64,000 nucleotides of DNA from Neodontobutis hainanensis (taxonomy: Eukaryota; Chordata; Actinopteri; Gobiiformes; Odontobutidae), in assembly GCA_024349245.1 (NCBI GenBank), contig JALDNG010000020.1, positions 1,226,001-1,290,000 on the forward strand, given 5' to 3'. The notes beneath the pieces are model-generated. The model searched no databases, had not been told where the DNA came from, and was given only the letters and a program-made list of their open reading frames with translations. Made by a program: the position numbers and the translations under genes. The stretch's first letter is position 1. Each line of letters starts with the position of its first letter. Shown here in pieces: positions 1 to 12,031 of this stretch.

Positions 1-1173
1 ATGTAGATGAGATGTTCTTCATAAAAGTGCTGCAATTGCTCTAACTATAAAGTACACTCAACACAGCTACACTTTGTTTAGAGGGATGACCAAAAAATTA
101 AAAGGTATATGTCTTTTCTCAATTAAATCAAACATTACAAAAAGGTACATCTTTTTAATAAGGAACAAGAAATTGAAGTCTTTCCTCTGTGTATGGATAT
201 TTTATTATTTAGAATTAAATTTCTTTTACAAAGTGACATGAAAATATGTTCGCTTTGTTGTTCCTCCGGTGAACTTCTGCGTTCTCGGTTTAATGTTTGT
301 GTTGCAGCCTCTGTGTCAGATCTAATCATAAAGGTGGTGGTCATTCTCCTTTTGAAGCTCATATATATCCCCAGCCTCTACTTCTACTGTGAGGTACTGC
401 TCATATTTTAACTATCACAAGTAGTTAATTATTTCAGTTCAATGACACATTCAAGTTTGAACACGTTTAGTGTCTGAACAGATGTTTTTCCAGGCCACCA
501 GAGGGCAGCAGCGGGAACAAGTGATTGAAACCTGTTTTCCTTCTTTTCTTTAAAAAAGCAGACCTATAGTAGGGTAGATTGTAAAGCCTGCTTGGCTCCT
601 GAACCTCTTTGTGTCCACAATAGCGTTTCCAGCACATCAGATTTCATTCGGACACACACTAAACAGCGCTGTCAGAGGAGAGTGTGAATAAAAGTTTAAA
701 CTGTTTAACAGAACCATGTTGACTCTGCTTTTAAACTCAACATGTGCCTGCACATTAATAAAGTATTTTACCTTTTCATTGCTTGGTCTTGTGACATTCC
801 ATTATTGTAATGAGCTGATGCAACAAGAGCATTAGGAGCTTCTTTAACAGAACTCTTCAATTATTAATGCTGCCAAAATATTCCATAAAACAGACTCAAA
901 GTTCTTCATCTATCGACTGATGTGTCTAAATGAACAAACCAGTGACACCGGTGTAATGAGTGAAACATTTAAAGCCCCGTCTAAAGGAAAAGCACTCATT
1001 TATTTTGAAGGATGTGAGGCCTATGTTGCTTCACTTGACAAATACAATGACTTTACAAGTTTGGAAATGAAATGAACTTGCTGTGTCCTTTTAAAGCACC
1101 CTAAGACAACACTAGACAAAATAAATAAAACATACTGTCAAGTTTTCACATTAAAAGTTTGTTTGTGGAATCT
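1..1173. other. 3' flank of IFI44-like copy 1, no gene seen
   Basis: No convincing exon. The stretch at about 780-1150 is paralogous to the 3' flanks of the other two IFI44-like copies: the blocks near 960-1020, 28503-28585 and 37540-37600 share the phrase 'aaagccccgt' followed by 'gaaggaaaagcactcattta' or a close variant. The duplicated unit therefore extends beyond the coding exons. A CTCF-like motif lies at 495-508. Confidence 0.6.
495..508 (+). promoter_or_regulatory. CTCF-like motif
   Basis: CCACCAGAGGGCAG fits the vertebrate CTCF core CCASYAGRKGGCRS at every position. The surrounding bases (a T-run, then cagg, then the motif, then cagc) are almost the same as at 16176-16189, so the two may descend from one duplicated or repeat-borne sequence. 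Binding is inferred, not shown. Confidence 0.45.
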
Positions 1174-3287
1174 TTATAAGTTATCAAGGAAGTCATCAGC
1201 GTAGTTCAGCATGTGTTTGAGGGACGCCAGGATCAGAGTGTCCATGTTTGCGTCTTCATCCAGGTTTCCGCTGCAGTAGTTCTTCACAGGAAAAATGCAG
1301 TTCATGGGGATCCCCACTGTCGAGGTAAATTCATTCATCTGCACAAAACACAAATATCGCAGCAAAAGTTAGAGAGCGCAGTGGCTCAGTGGAAGAGCGG
1401 TCGTCCTAAATCCGGAAGGTGTGCGGATTGATTCTTGAAGTAAAGCACTTTAGGAGCCCAAGAAAGGTACAAACATGTGCTATATCAATGGACAACATTT
1501 ACCAAAATTTGACAAAGCAAAATAAATATCTCTTATTCAAGTACAATATCCAACTAACTACTTTTAATCTTTATCTCTTTAGCTCACCTTCTTCTTTAGA
1601 AATTTGCTCCTGAAGACGTTCTTCACATCGTTTTCGATTTCCTCACAGAGGAGATCGATGTGTGTGGCAATGGCCACCTGAGGAATCCCTGAAAATAACA
1701 CACAGTGGATCTCAGTTCACATGTGTGCATAAAACAATAACCCCAGCTTTAGTTTGAGCTTATGTTATTATTTTTACTTCTACGTAACAGTGTTTTGTTT
1801 GAGAACACAGCTCTTACCAAGATCTCGAGCTGCTTCTCTGATTTCCTTCATCTTCTGAATCACAGAGGGGTTTATTTCTGGGGAGTTGGCATTAAGGACA
1901 CAAACTAAAAGGTGCACTTTGTCACCTGCAGAGGGACTCGGATTGTAGAACTGGGTGTTTTCTTCTGACAGAGTAGAGACAGGGTTGAACTGCAACATGA
2001 AAGAAATCAGTCACCAACAATATAATGTACAACAGAGAAATGTATAATCAGATAATCAGAAATACAAACTGGAGTTTTAAAGTAGACATGAACAGTGTGT
2101 GTTTAATACACTATATTAGACAGTGGTTTATTTTAATGCTGTGTCACTTAATCCAAGCTCAAGGCTAAAATATGATGATTCTTTTTTATGCTTGAATGTT
2201 AAAAAGACTGTATCCATGTTCTTCTCCAAACCAAGAACACCTTTAGTTCCAGTAGGTGTCTATTTGGGGGGACAAGAACTACAAAATGTTGAGGTATTTA
2301 AATACCTAGGGGTCTACTTAGATTCAAAATGATGAAACATTGTAAAAACTACAACCTTTAATATAAGGAATTTCAAACATATTAGAGCATCCCTGACAGA
2401 CAGAGCAGCAGTCACGGTCCTACATCCAATGATACTGAGTATTGCATTAGCAGCTGGTCATACACTGGCTCTTCTGTTGTTAAACCTGTCGAATCCTGCT
2501 ACAAAAGGGCGTTGAAAGTTTTAGACAAGAAACCTTTTTCATACCACCACTGCCATAGTCTCAATAAATATAGTTTACTAAGTTTCTCAAATTTTTAAAT
2601 ATTTAAATCTGCCTGCTTAATTTACAAAGTTACTCATGATTTGGCTCCTCCCCTGTTAAATAAGTTTTTCAAACAGAAATCTCTGAGTGGCCCTGGTTCA
2701 CGAGTAACACGAGCCTCTGTCAGAGGTGACTGTGAGCTCCCGTTCAGACGTACATCATTCTCTCAAAACGTTATCTCATTTCAGGGCTCAATGTTCTGGA
2801 AGAGTATTCCACTCTCAGTGAGGGAATGCACAAGTTTAATTACTTATAAAACACATTTGAAACAGTGGTTAAAAGACACTCAAACATGTGATCATCATAT
2901 GTGACCTGCACTTTATTAGCAAATTCCGTTTTGAAGGTGGTCTTGTGCAATATCCATAATTTACACTTAATCAGACTGGTTACCTACGTAGAGTCAGAGC
3001 AGTACAGATGTGGTTGTGAATCGTGTTTTGTCTCTTTCTCTATTGTTCATTTTTCTTTGTCTGAAGTGATGTCGTCTTTAATGTTTTGGGGTGCCTGTAT
3101 TTGTCCTTATTATGTTATGTATTTTTCTATATCTTTCCCTTTTATGTAATATCTACCTGCCAGGGGGTCTGCAGATGGAAATTAGTAATTAATCTGGCAT
3201 ATTTACATTTGTTTTAATGTTCGTTAATATGCATTGTTCCCCCTTTTATTTTCTTAAATAAATAAATAAATAAATAAAATAAAATAA

Positions 3288-3331
<44 letters not shown>

Positions 3332-4342
3332 AAATGATCAGTTATACCCTGTAGCCGTCCCTCACGTGTCCCATCATGGCCAGTTTGATGTCTTCAGGCC
3401 GAACTCCGATGTCTCTACCTCCTTCTAGTCCCATGATGTCATTGAACACAAAAGGGTAGTACTGCTTTTCCTCTCCTTTCTTTATTTTATAAGTGTTGTA
3501 CTGCAGCACAGTGAACACACAGAGAGGAACATTACTATTACTACGAGGTTTAAATAAAGTTTTTACAGTAAAATGACTCTGATCACTGCTCTTACCTCGA
3601 CAGTGAAACTCTTGACATCGTCTGTGGTGGCGTTGACTTGAGCAGGAATGGCCGATCTGCCGAGGAGCACAGTGCTCACAGAGTTAATGAAGCTGGACTT
3701 GCCTGCTCCGACTGGTCCATACAGCAGGATACGCACATGGCCCACTTCATCTGTTGAAGGTCTGAACTCTTTCACTAAACTGAGAAGGTTGTCCCTCCCT
3801 CTGTTTGAAAAACATAGTCAATGAAAGATTAAATGGTTTGTTAAGAAAAAGTGATTCTGTTTTGAAAGAGTAACTCACCCCCAGTCGACCTTCCTCCAGG
3901 GCTCATCAAAAACTGTAGAAACAAAAGTGGAAACAACAGTCAGAGAAACCAAGGAGTTATTGTTACATAATAAATGAATAGTGATTGAATCAAAGTAAAA
4001 ATAAGAGTTTCTTACGTGGAGCTGCAAACACAAAACATTAAAGAGGTATGTTAGACCAACAGGATAAAAAAACAACATTAAATAATGTAGCTTACATTGT
4101 TTAAGTTGAATTTACTCACCTGGAGGCTCAGCTGCAGGGAGACTCAAGAGTTAATATTAAAAGATTACAAACATTCACAAATATCTACAAAAAATCTCAA
4201 CTTAAAAATAAATTATATTAAAGCAGCACACAGAACAGAGAAATGTTAAAAGCAAGTCTAAATCCCAAAGATTATAATATTTAATTACAAAACATTTAAG
4301 ACTTTGATTGGATTTCTTACGTGAGCTATGGTCTGCTCCCAT
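1174..4342 (-). CDS. ifi44-like: IFI44-like GTPase, copy 1
   Basis: Nine coding exons on the minus strand: 4321-4342, 4120-4131, 4016-4021, 3879-3912, 3596-3800, 3348-3500, 1818-1989, 1588-1688 and 1174-1338. All have GT-AG ends and joining them keeps frame, giving 289 aa. Interferon-induced protein 44 family members are cytosolic dynamin-like/TLDc-associated GTP-binding proteins induced by type I interferon. Visible signatures are a P-loop GPVGAGKSS (G1), DIMG (G3) and THID (G4, TKxD-like). The N-terminus MGADHSS fits an N-myristoylation signal, and a Pro/Glu-rich linker is built from 12-nt and 6-nt microexons. There is no TLDc domain, unlike long human IFI44/IFI44L. Compared with copies 2 and 3 it has one extra Phe codon (near 1950) and a divergent G3 exon. 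A LINE and a SINE sit in its introns. The gene looks functional; the family assignment is strong, the one-to-one orthologue is not known. Confidence 0.9.
1374..1505 (+). repeat. tRNA-derived SINE in last intron of IFI44-like copy 1
   Basis: An A-box-like tggctcagtgg is followed by a degenerate B-box region (gcggattgattct) and a tail ending near 'tgctatat'. The same insertion is present at the homologous place in copy 2 (29568-29695) and absent from copy 3, so it can be used to order the duplications. Confidence 0.7.
2172..3330 (+). mobile_element. Truncated LINE (Rex1/L2-like) inserted in IFI44-like copy 1 intron
   Basis: Copies 2 and 3 have an uninterrupted intron here (ctaaaatatatacatgatcag). 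Copy 1 instead carries about 1.15 kb ending in (AAAT)n and (TA)n. Frame-broken coding pieces at 2180-2332 and 2641-2904 resemble the C-terminal part of L2/Rex1-type reverse transcriptases (FKYLGVYLD; LAPPLLNKF; a PFRRT segment). The element is 5'-truncated with stops and frameshifts, so it is dead. The clade is judged from motif memory only. Confidence 0.75.
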
Positions 4343-4586
4343 GATCAAATGTTCAACAAGATCTTTAGAAAAAGAAATCTGAAGAAAAAAACATTGTGAA
4401 GCATCGACTTAGTAAAGGTCTTCAGTGTGTACACAAAAGGCCACTTGTTTTTCTAAATCTAGAGTAAAATGCAATCAGCTTAAAACATGAGACTAAGAGA
4501 AAAACACAAAACTAATCCTTAGCATATTCTCTAACTGCATTATGTTTGTTGAAGAATCTGATGGAGTGGAATGGATAGAGACTTAC

Positions 4587-4709
4587 CTGCAGCTGCTCTT
4601 CTTCTGCAGGAGACGTCTGACCGAAGAGCTTTATAAACCCTCAGACCCCTCCTTCTGGGGTCGTTCTGAAGCTACTGTATTTATAGGAAAGGATTTACTT
4701 TCAGTTTCG
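4587..4709 (-). promoter_or_regulatory. Interferon-responsive core promoter and non-coding exon 1 of IFI44-like copy 1
   Basis: Read on the minus strand: an ISRE CGAAACTGAAAGT (4697-4709; consensus GAAANNGAAA) lies about 60 bp upstream of a TATA box (4630-4637). A short non-coding exon follows, with its donor at 4582-4586 (gtaag) just after ctgcag. The coding start is in the next exon at 4342. IRF/ISGF3 control is inferred from the motif and gene family. Confidence 0.75.
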
Positions 4710-6110
4710 TTCTGAGTGAGCTGTGCACTGTGTGGACTGTATCCTTTCACTTTCATACATACAAACTCTTCAAGCTCAGTTCCAAGGTCAGAATTGAACT
4801 AGATTTTGCCTTTATCTGTTAATCTCAGTTACATGTTTCACAAAGGCATACAGATTTTAATATTTAAAGTTGTATTTAATGCAATGTGTTATTAGCACTG
4901 GACAGTACAGCTCTGCTCTTTAACTTATAAAAAGAACTGAATGAAGCATTTTCTGTTTTGGGTCAAAACAAGTCAACTACAAAAGCAACGAGACAGAAGC
5001 CATTTCCATTGCTAAAATTAGCATACAGAAGCTAGAATTTGTTTTAACATTTTGGAAATGAAAATTCAGAGGATATATATATATAAAAAAACTGCAAATG
5101 GTTAAAAGAAATGAAAAAAGTCATATTTGATATGATTAGTTAAACAGGACAGTTACTGTCAATCAGGAAGATATTTGTTTGGACCTGGGACAAAGAGCTT
5201 TCATTTAGGACTGTCTCCACTAGAAATGACACTGGAACAGTCGCTGCAGAAGGTGGACCAATCACAGACAAATAGTCCTGGTCCTGGGCTGGTCTTCATG
5301 TGGTCCTGGTCTAAATGTGGTTTTGGGACTAGTTTAGGTCTGGTCTGGGTCTAGTTTGGTCTTGGGTCTGGTACTGGCCTTGGTCTGGCCTAGTCATGGT
5401 TTTCGGCTGGATGTAATTTGAGTCTGGTCTGGGCCTTGACTCTAGTCTGGTTGTGGTCCGGGTTTTGGTCCTGGTTTGGTCGAGTCTGGTATTGTTATGG
5501 TTTTGATCAAATCAAAATCAAAATCAAAATCAAAAAGCAGAACATACAGTACACCGACCAACAACAACAGGTACATACGAATATGTACAAAAGGGCAGAA
5601 GAAGCAACAGTACTGGAGAGAAAAGGATGGATTCTGCACAAGTTCCATAAGAAATGAAAAAAACTAAAATATTACAAAAGCTATAAAAGGCAGTATTACC
5701 AAAAGTCATAGCACAATTATCCCAGAATTTAGTTACGTTTAGCAATTTAGTTCATTATTAGTTAAATTTTAGCAAATTTTTATGAATGCTTTAAAGATAT
5801 ACCTTTTTTTCTAATTTGAAGATAGTGCTGCTCACTTATTATTCTCTAATGGTTTAAAAATGATAAACAACTTAGTAAATACACCATTTCTCCCTTTCTT
5901 AAAAATATTTACTGCATTTTTATTAGTATTCATTTCCATTATTTCATGATTTACTGTTTACAAATGATTACTACCTTAGTTTAGACATCATTGTCTAATT
6001 GGTTTGATCGTTAATTCATGATTGGTTATGAACATTTAACAAAAAAATACTCATCATTTGTTCATGTTTGTGGAATACTTAGTTAATTTAATGATTATGT
6101 TTACAAATGC
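4710..6110. other. Intergenic, between divergent promoters
   Basis: No gene seen. 5270-5500 is a TGG/GGTCT-rich low-complexity stretch, and 5508-5535 holds a short (TCAAAA)n microsatellite. The short open frames here follow from that composition. The region separates the minus-strand IFI44-like promoter from the plus-strand promoter remnant at 6.1 kb. Confidence 0.6.
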
Positions 6111-6515
6111 TTTATAATGAGTCCATTGTTCTCCAGACCAGTCACAGTGAAACTGAAAGTGTTCAAGTGAAAGTTATTTCCTCTAAATGCAGTGTTTCCT
6201 CTCAGAACCCAGTGAGAGGGGTTTGTGTGTATTGAGTACTGAGCCTCTGTTCCCTTCATCGTCTGGTCTCAGAGAGATGCTGCAGTCTTCTCTCTGTCTT
6301 CTCTGTACACTCTGACTAATGTGGACAAACTGAATGTAGCTGCTGCTCTGTTTGTGGACTATGTTAGAGAGCCTTCCATGCTGTAAATATAACCTGGTTT
6401 CTTCTAAAATTAAGATGAGACTTTTTTGTCTTTATTGTTCCATTTCTTTAACAGAGGGCTGCTGCATCAAGCAAGTTCAACAAGCTCAAAGTGAAGGAGT
6501 ATTTTGAGTCGATTA
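6110..6515 (+). pseudogene. Promoter and non-coding exons of an unknown-family copy, truncated by a LINE
   Basis: Paralogous to the promoters of genes A, B and C. An ISRE GAAACTGAAAGT (6149-6160) and the conserved 'ctcagaacccagtgag' block are present, but the TATA position reads tattgag. Exon 2 sequence (agggctgctgcatcaagcaa, from about 6453) follows an intact polypyrimidine-AG acceptor. Homology stops near 6515 where a LINE begins, and no coding exons follow before the next promoter at 8.8 kb. It could act as an alternative upstream promoter of gene A, but is more simply a decapitated fourth copy. Confidence 0.7.
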
Positions 6516-6524
6516 AAACAGAGC

Positions 6525-8200
6525 GCCATATTTTGTGTCCAGCCCCTTACGGTTCCTCCCGCAGGTGGTGGGCCCACGGGAGGAAATTAATGAATGTCAT
6601 CTCGCTGGCGGGGAAGGAGCCTGAGCTTTTGCGGGAGGTTGAGAGATACCGACTAGAGATAGTCGGGCTCACCTCCACGCACAGCTCGGGCTCTGGAACC
6701 CAAATCCTCGAGAGAGGCTGGACTCTCCACTACTCTGGAGTTGCCTGCAGTGAGAGGCGGCGGGCTGGAGTGGGCTTGCTCATAGCCCTACAGCTCAGCC
6801 GCCATGTGTTGAGAGGGTCGCTTCCTGCGCCTTCGGGTCGGGGATAGGTCTCTCACTGTTGTTTGTGCTTACGGGCCAAATGGCAGTGCAGAGTACCCGG
6901 CCTTCTTGGAGTCTCTGGGAGGGGTGCTGGAAAGTGCTTTGACCGGGTACTCCATCGTTCTACTGGGGGACTTCAACGCTCACGTGGGCAGCGACAGTGA
7001 CACCTGGAGGGGCATAATTGGGAGGAACGGCCCCCCTGATCTGAACCCGAGCGGTGTTCTGTTATTGGACTTCTGTGCTAGCAACAGTTTGTCCATAACG
7101 AACACCATGTTCAAGCATAAGGGTGTCCATCAGTGCACGTGGCACCAGGACATCCTAGGCCGGAGATCGATGATCGATTGTGTAGTTGTTTCATCTGACC
7201 TCCGGCCTTATGTCTTGGACACTCGAGTGAAGAGGGGGCGGAGCTGTCAACTGATCACCACCTGGTGGTGAGTTGGATCCGATTGCGGGGGAGAAAGCTG
7301 GACAGACTCGGCAGGCCCAAACGTACTGTGAGGGTCTGTTGGGAACGTTTGGCAGAGCCCCCTGTCAGAGAGATCTTCAACTCCCACCTCCAGCAGAGCT
7401 TCGACCAGATCCTGAGGGAGGTGGGAGACATTGAGTCCGAGTGGACCATGGGCTGAAGGGAGTATGGTTTGGGGACCACAGGATCTCATCTCTGCTTTTT
7501 GCAGCTCCAAGTCTGAGACCATGGTTCTCAGTCGGAAAAGGGTGGCTTGTCCCCTTCAGGTTGGTGGAGAGTTCTTGCCTCAAGTGAAGGAGTTCAAGTA
7601 TATTGGAGTCTTGTTCACGAGTGAGGGAAGGAAGGAGCGTGAGATGGACAGATGGATCGGTGCAGCCTCTGCAGTGATGCGGTCAATGTACTGGTCTGTT
7701 GTGGTGAAGAAGGAGCTGAGCTGTAAGGCAAAGCTCTCGATTTACCAGTCGATCTACGTTCCTACTCTCACCGTCATGAGCTTTGGGTCATGACCGAAAG
7801 AACAAGATCCCGGATACAAGCTCCCTTAGAGATAGGGTGAAGAGCTTGGTCACTTGGGGGGAGCTCAAATTAGAGCCGATGCTCCTCCACATTGAGAGGA
7901 GCCAGCTGAGGTGGCTCGGGCATCTGTTTCGGATGCCTCCTGGACGCCTCTCTGGGGAGGTGTTCCGGGCATGTCCCACCGGGAGGCGATCCCGGGGAAG
8001 GCCTAGGACACGCTGGAGAAACTGTGTCTCTCGGCTAGCCTGGGAACGCCTCGGTATCCCCCCGGAAGAGCTGGAGAAAGTGTCTGGGGAGAGGAAAGTC
8101 TGGGCGTCTCTGTTTAGACTGCTGCCCCCGCGACCCGGCCCCGGATAAGAGGTAGAAGATGGATAGATGGATGGATGGGTTGTGTCAGGAAGGGTATTTG
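6525..8200 (+). mobile_element. Internally deleted non-LTR retrotransposon (APE-type)
   Basis: The first part encodes an apurinic-endonuclease-like domain, including LLGDFNAHVGSD near 6960-6990. The second part (7500-8148) is the C-terminal end of the reverse transcriptase, with FKYIGVLFTSEG and the conserved tail RWLGHLFRMPPGR and RGRPRTRWR. The catalytic RT core between them is missing, and frameshifts or stops occur near 6846, 7271 and 7790. The 3' end is a (GGAT)n tail, typical of fish L2/RTE-type LINEs. Related fragments lie at 22960-23585 and, inverted, at 61807-62090. Not mobile on its own. Confidence 0.85.
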
Positions 8201-8770
8201 ACGTAAAACTTTTGCCAAATCCAATGTGTGAATCACTAACATGACTTATATACTGGATCGGTTGGGGCCCAGGTTAACTAAATCTGCTCCATCTCAAGTA
8301 GAGTCTACTGGTTTTGATGTGACCAGAAATATTTGTTTAGTTCCAACCTTTAACAAAAGAGAATGGAAGAAAAAGGCAAAAACAGGACAGCCGGTCCCAC
8401 CAGGTTAAACAAAAAGAACAAAACACACACAGCCCTCATCATCCACAGCTTTGGCATAATCTGGCAGGCGGAGCCAGACAGAGGAGGAGAGCTCACAAAC
8501 GAGCTGAGAACAGAGCGTCAGCGCCAGCTAGAGGGAGTCAGAGAGAGACGACATTACTGGTAGGTCTATTTATAGGCTACCGAAAGCCGCCAAGTCTAAT
8601 TAATTCCTCCAATAAAATAAATAGGGAAAAAGGTGAAAAGGGGGACAACAAAACATAATAATATCAAAGTTCTTAAACATAAAGTGTGTGTCTTTATGTC
8701 TGCGCTTTGCTTGATAAATACCTTCATACGGAAACGCACCATAATGAACCCACACTAACCCAAGGTTAAA
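8201..8770. other. Intergenic, nothing recognised
   Basis: No exon, RNA gene or clear repeat boundary seen. Short open frames lack family resemblance. Confidence 0.5.
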
Positions 8771-8779
8771 GAGAATTAT

Positions 8780-9075
8780 TACTGACTGATGATGAGTCCA
8801 TTGTTCTCCAGACCAGTCCAAAAACGAAACTGAAACTGTTCAAGTGAAAGTGATTTCCTGTAAATGCAGCGTTTCCTCTCAGAACCCAGTGGGAGGGGCC
8901 TGTGTGTATAAAGCCTCTTCCCTTCATGTCTGGTCTCAGAGAGATGCTGCAGTCTTCTCTCTGTCTTCTCTCTACACTCTGACGATGTGGACAAACTGAA
9001 TGTAGCTGCTGCTCTGTTTGTAGGCGATGTTAAAGTACTGGACATGCTGTAAATGTGACCAGGTTTCATTTGAAG
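8780..9075 (+). promoter_or_regulatory. ISRE/TATA promoter and non-coding exon 1 of gene A
   Basis: A near-ideal ISRE GAAACTGAAACT (8826-8837) is followed by a second GAAAG half-site, the block 'ctcagaacccagtgggagg', a TATA box tataaag (8907-8913), and a non-coding exon ending at a gtaagg donor (9076). The same layout recurs at 6.1, 42.4 and 53.2 kb. Of the four, only this copy and the 53.2 kb copy keep both an ISRE-like site and a TATA box. Very short upstream ORFs (e.g. ATG CTG TAA near 9050) lie in the exon. Confidence 0.75.
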
Positions 9076-9124
9076 GTAAGGAGTAACCTTTAAAGTTTTT
9101 TATTTGTTGTTATTTTTATTGTTT

Positions 9125-10293
9125 CTTTTTGATCGGAGCACACCTGATCCCGTTTGCAAACCTATTTTAGATGCCTGTTTATGTGCAACAAAATGCAATG
9201 CAATAATTTTTTTTTGCATATGAAAGTGGAGAAATTCAACTTTGATGTCACGGTTTCTACATGTCTCAGACCACTGTTTCGTCCCTCTGAGGGGTTTGCA
9301 AATGTCTAGCAAAAACCTCACAGTAAAATCATTATAACATACGGACCACGGCTTCTCCAGGTGTTCTTTAGCTCTCATACGCACTCACAGCACTTCCTAT
9401 GTAGGAATATACGTCAACAAGTTGTGAGCATAAACTATTATATGATTGGTCGTGGAACCGCAGCAGAGGTCTGCAGCTTTTCATTCTATAACTCTTTTAC
9501 AAAAACGAGCTGGAAGAGCCAAGAGGAGCCGGACAGCTAGCCACACCCCATGCTACATTCCCTCCCTAAAAGACAGCCAGGTGTGCAGCCACCTGTCACA
9601 ATGTGTGGACTGCCATATCCATCAGAACTCCCCAAGATGTTCTTTGATAAAACACCAGTAAAAACATGACTGCGCTGGGTAAAATGGGCAGAGCTCAGAG
9701 AAGATGAGCTGTACAAGTACATTGGGCTCATGCTGTATATAGGGATTTTGGAAGAGGTTGGAGGAAAGTAGACACTAGTGGAGGGGCCGGTGCCATCAGC
9801 TGTGAAGAACTACAACAGTTCCTGGAGGAGTAGACCTCTCTGATCCGCTGAAACAATTTATCTTTTTGGTTGTTTATTGTACTTTTATGAATGAACAGGG
9901 TCTTACACAAAGCTAAGTGTGCTCCTATGTTTCTGTTACACGTTGAAAACTGATTGTAGTTTTGTAAATGGTATTTTGTTGTACATGCTGTCTTTTTTTG
10001 AAAATTGTGAAAAAATATAGTTTTTATATTATAAAAATATGTCTATCTCAAAAATTGAATTGGGTAGACACTTCAAATAAAATGTATGGATCTTGAAATG
10101 ATTTTCTGCACATTTTTATACTTTTTATCAATTTTTTTAGTTACTATAAACTTACTGCACACATATTCTTAAAATATGGGATTTGGGGATTGTATTGATG
10201 TATAGATTGTTAAAATACTCCAAAAAATGGCCCAACAGCATGTAAAAATGTAAGAAACGCTCTGGCGGAATTGTTTATATGGCAGTTTAATAA
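9125..10293 (+). mobile_element. piggyBac-like transposon fragment at a TTAA site
   Basis: At 9690-9750 the plus strand encodes a peptide resembling piggyBac transposases (DELYKYIGLMLYIGIL), in a badly decayed frame. The right end is aaaGGG followed by TTAA (10290-10297), matching piggyBac ends (CCC...GGG at TTAA). Aligned with gene C (53545-53570), the insertion lies exactly at the TTAA of the ttttttTTAACAG acceptor of non-coding exon 2. The left end is truncated or unclear. Confidence 0.65.
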
Positions 10294-12023
10294 AGGGTTA
10301 AACAAAAGGAGGTTGCACTGAGCAAGTTTAACAAGCTTAAAGTGAAGAAGTCGACTAAACAAAACCAAACTGGGTTATTGTGGCTTTATTTGTTTCACAT
10401 AGGTTTGAATATTTAACCAATAATAACTGGGCAGGCATGTGCACAACAAAAAGCAGATGTTTGTCGTGAGATGAGTTCAGAGCCAAAAAGTAGGTTCAGT
10501 GTTGATAAGACTGATTTCAAAACTTACATTCTTGAAATCCCTAATGTAACAGACAATAGTACAGTACTCAGACCCAACTCTGTTTAACACAAGAATGAGA
10601 CATGACAGAAAACAAGACAGATTTTCACATATTTACATGTGAACAACTCCTGCCATTGCTTTAGGCCTCTATTAAAGATGTTAACGTTCATCTGAAGTTT
10701 TAGGTCAGTGGGAAGAGAGTTCCACAGTCTGGGCCCTTTAAAGGAGAAGAAAGACTGTCCAAAAGATGTTCTAAACTTTAGAATTATACAGACCCCACTG
10801 ACAGAGGCTTGGGTGGAAGATCTGAGAGAGCTCTGACGTCTGACGTTTTGTACGTTGTATCATTTTTACATCACAATGATTCCATTTCATAGGTTTTCTA
10901 TCCAAGACATCATTTGCCTGCTTTTACAATGAAATAACTGTCTTTAATGTGGAGGAGGAGGATTGTGACCACGTTGATTTGGTACAATAAGAAAGATATG
11001 AGAGAATCAAGGGCATAACTTTGAGGTGTACATTGGTCGGGACATCACAAGCTGTGGTTTTATATGACTACAGTTCTGTTTATGCACCATTTGTGGCTTT
11101 GAGGTGAACTAAACCAAGCACTATCAGCATTTTTGACATAAACTGATACAATATATTAGGCCTGTCATTGGAAAGAAACTACAACCTACCTAAGGTAATA
11201 ATAGTGGAGGTTCCTTGTGAATATATTCAAATGTACAGTTACTTACTCAATATAATGCGGTTTATCTCTACAGAATTATCATCACTATACAGAGTTTGAA
11301 CTACTCTCTGTCAGGACTACTTCTGTCTCCTAAAGAACTCTATTCCACAGTCATTCCTTTATATTAGACTCTTTTCTGACATGAGTCTCTCACCTGACAC
11401 TGCCCCTCCATCCCACTTTGAACAACCTGCCAGACTACTTCAGTGTCTGTCACCTGCTAAATTCATAAGATCAAAATTAAACTGACTTAAGACACCAATT
11501 TGAAATCTGGTGTTTATAAATCTCATTAGGCTACTGTCACTTTCTACAGCTGACCTGAGGTGGAGTTCTGCTTCTACATCTGAGTCTGTGCTACTGGACA
11601 GCTTCATAAATGTTTCTTGTTCACACAGTTTGTATTCTTCAGATCTCTGCCTGTTAGCTTTAGCGTTGTGGCTAATATTGTCCTCTGTCTCACCTGGTGC
11701 TGTCTCTTAGCTTTCACCTGCTCACTCTGCTCCAGTCGTCCTGTGGTCCAACTGGGGGGAGGGGCATTCCTCCCAATTATGCCCATCACTGTTGCTGCCC
11801 ACATGAGTCCCCTAGTCCCCACTCCTGTAGAGCCTCTAAGAAGGCCATGGAACTGAGACCGGCCCCAAACCCAAGCATGGATCCAGGGTGGGGCCCCGTT
11901 TTTCCGCCACTGTCCTTGATTTAAATTTCATCATAAAGGGCTCCTAAACCTCTCTAAATCTGTGGAGTGGAGAGATAATCTTGAGACAGTAGAGAACATC
12001 ATTCTGTGTTTCTCTTTCTCCAG
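10294..12023 (+). other. Decayed exon 2 and intron 2 of gene A
   Basis: 10300-10340 is the homologue of non-coding exon 2 (gcactgagcaagtttaacaa), but its acceptor has become acaaaagg, so it may no longer be spliced in. The remaining intron is paralogous to 53600-55720 in gene C, including an uninterrupted version (10790-10810) of the site where gene C carries a hAT element. No other gene is seen; open frames at 11510-11920 are not supported by family resemblance. Confidence 0.6.
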
Positions 12024-12031
12024 AAAGCAAC

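Noticed and set aside
1374..1505. Functional tRNA gene (A box and B box present)
   Set aside because: The B box is degenerate, no cloverleaf closes, and the sequence continues into a SINE body shared with other copies.
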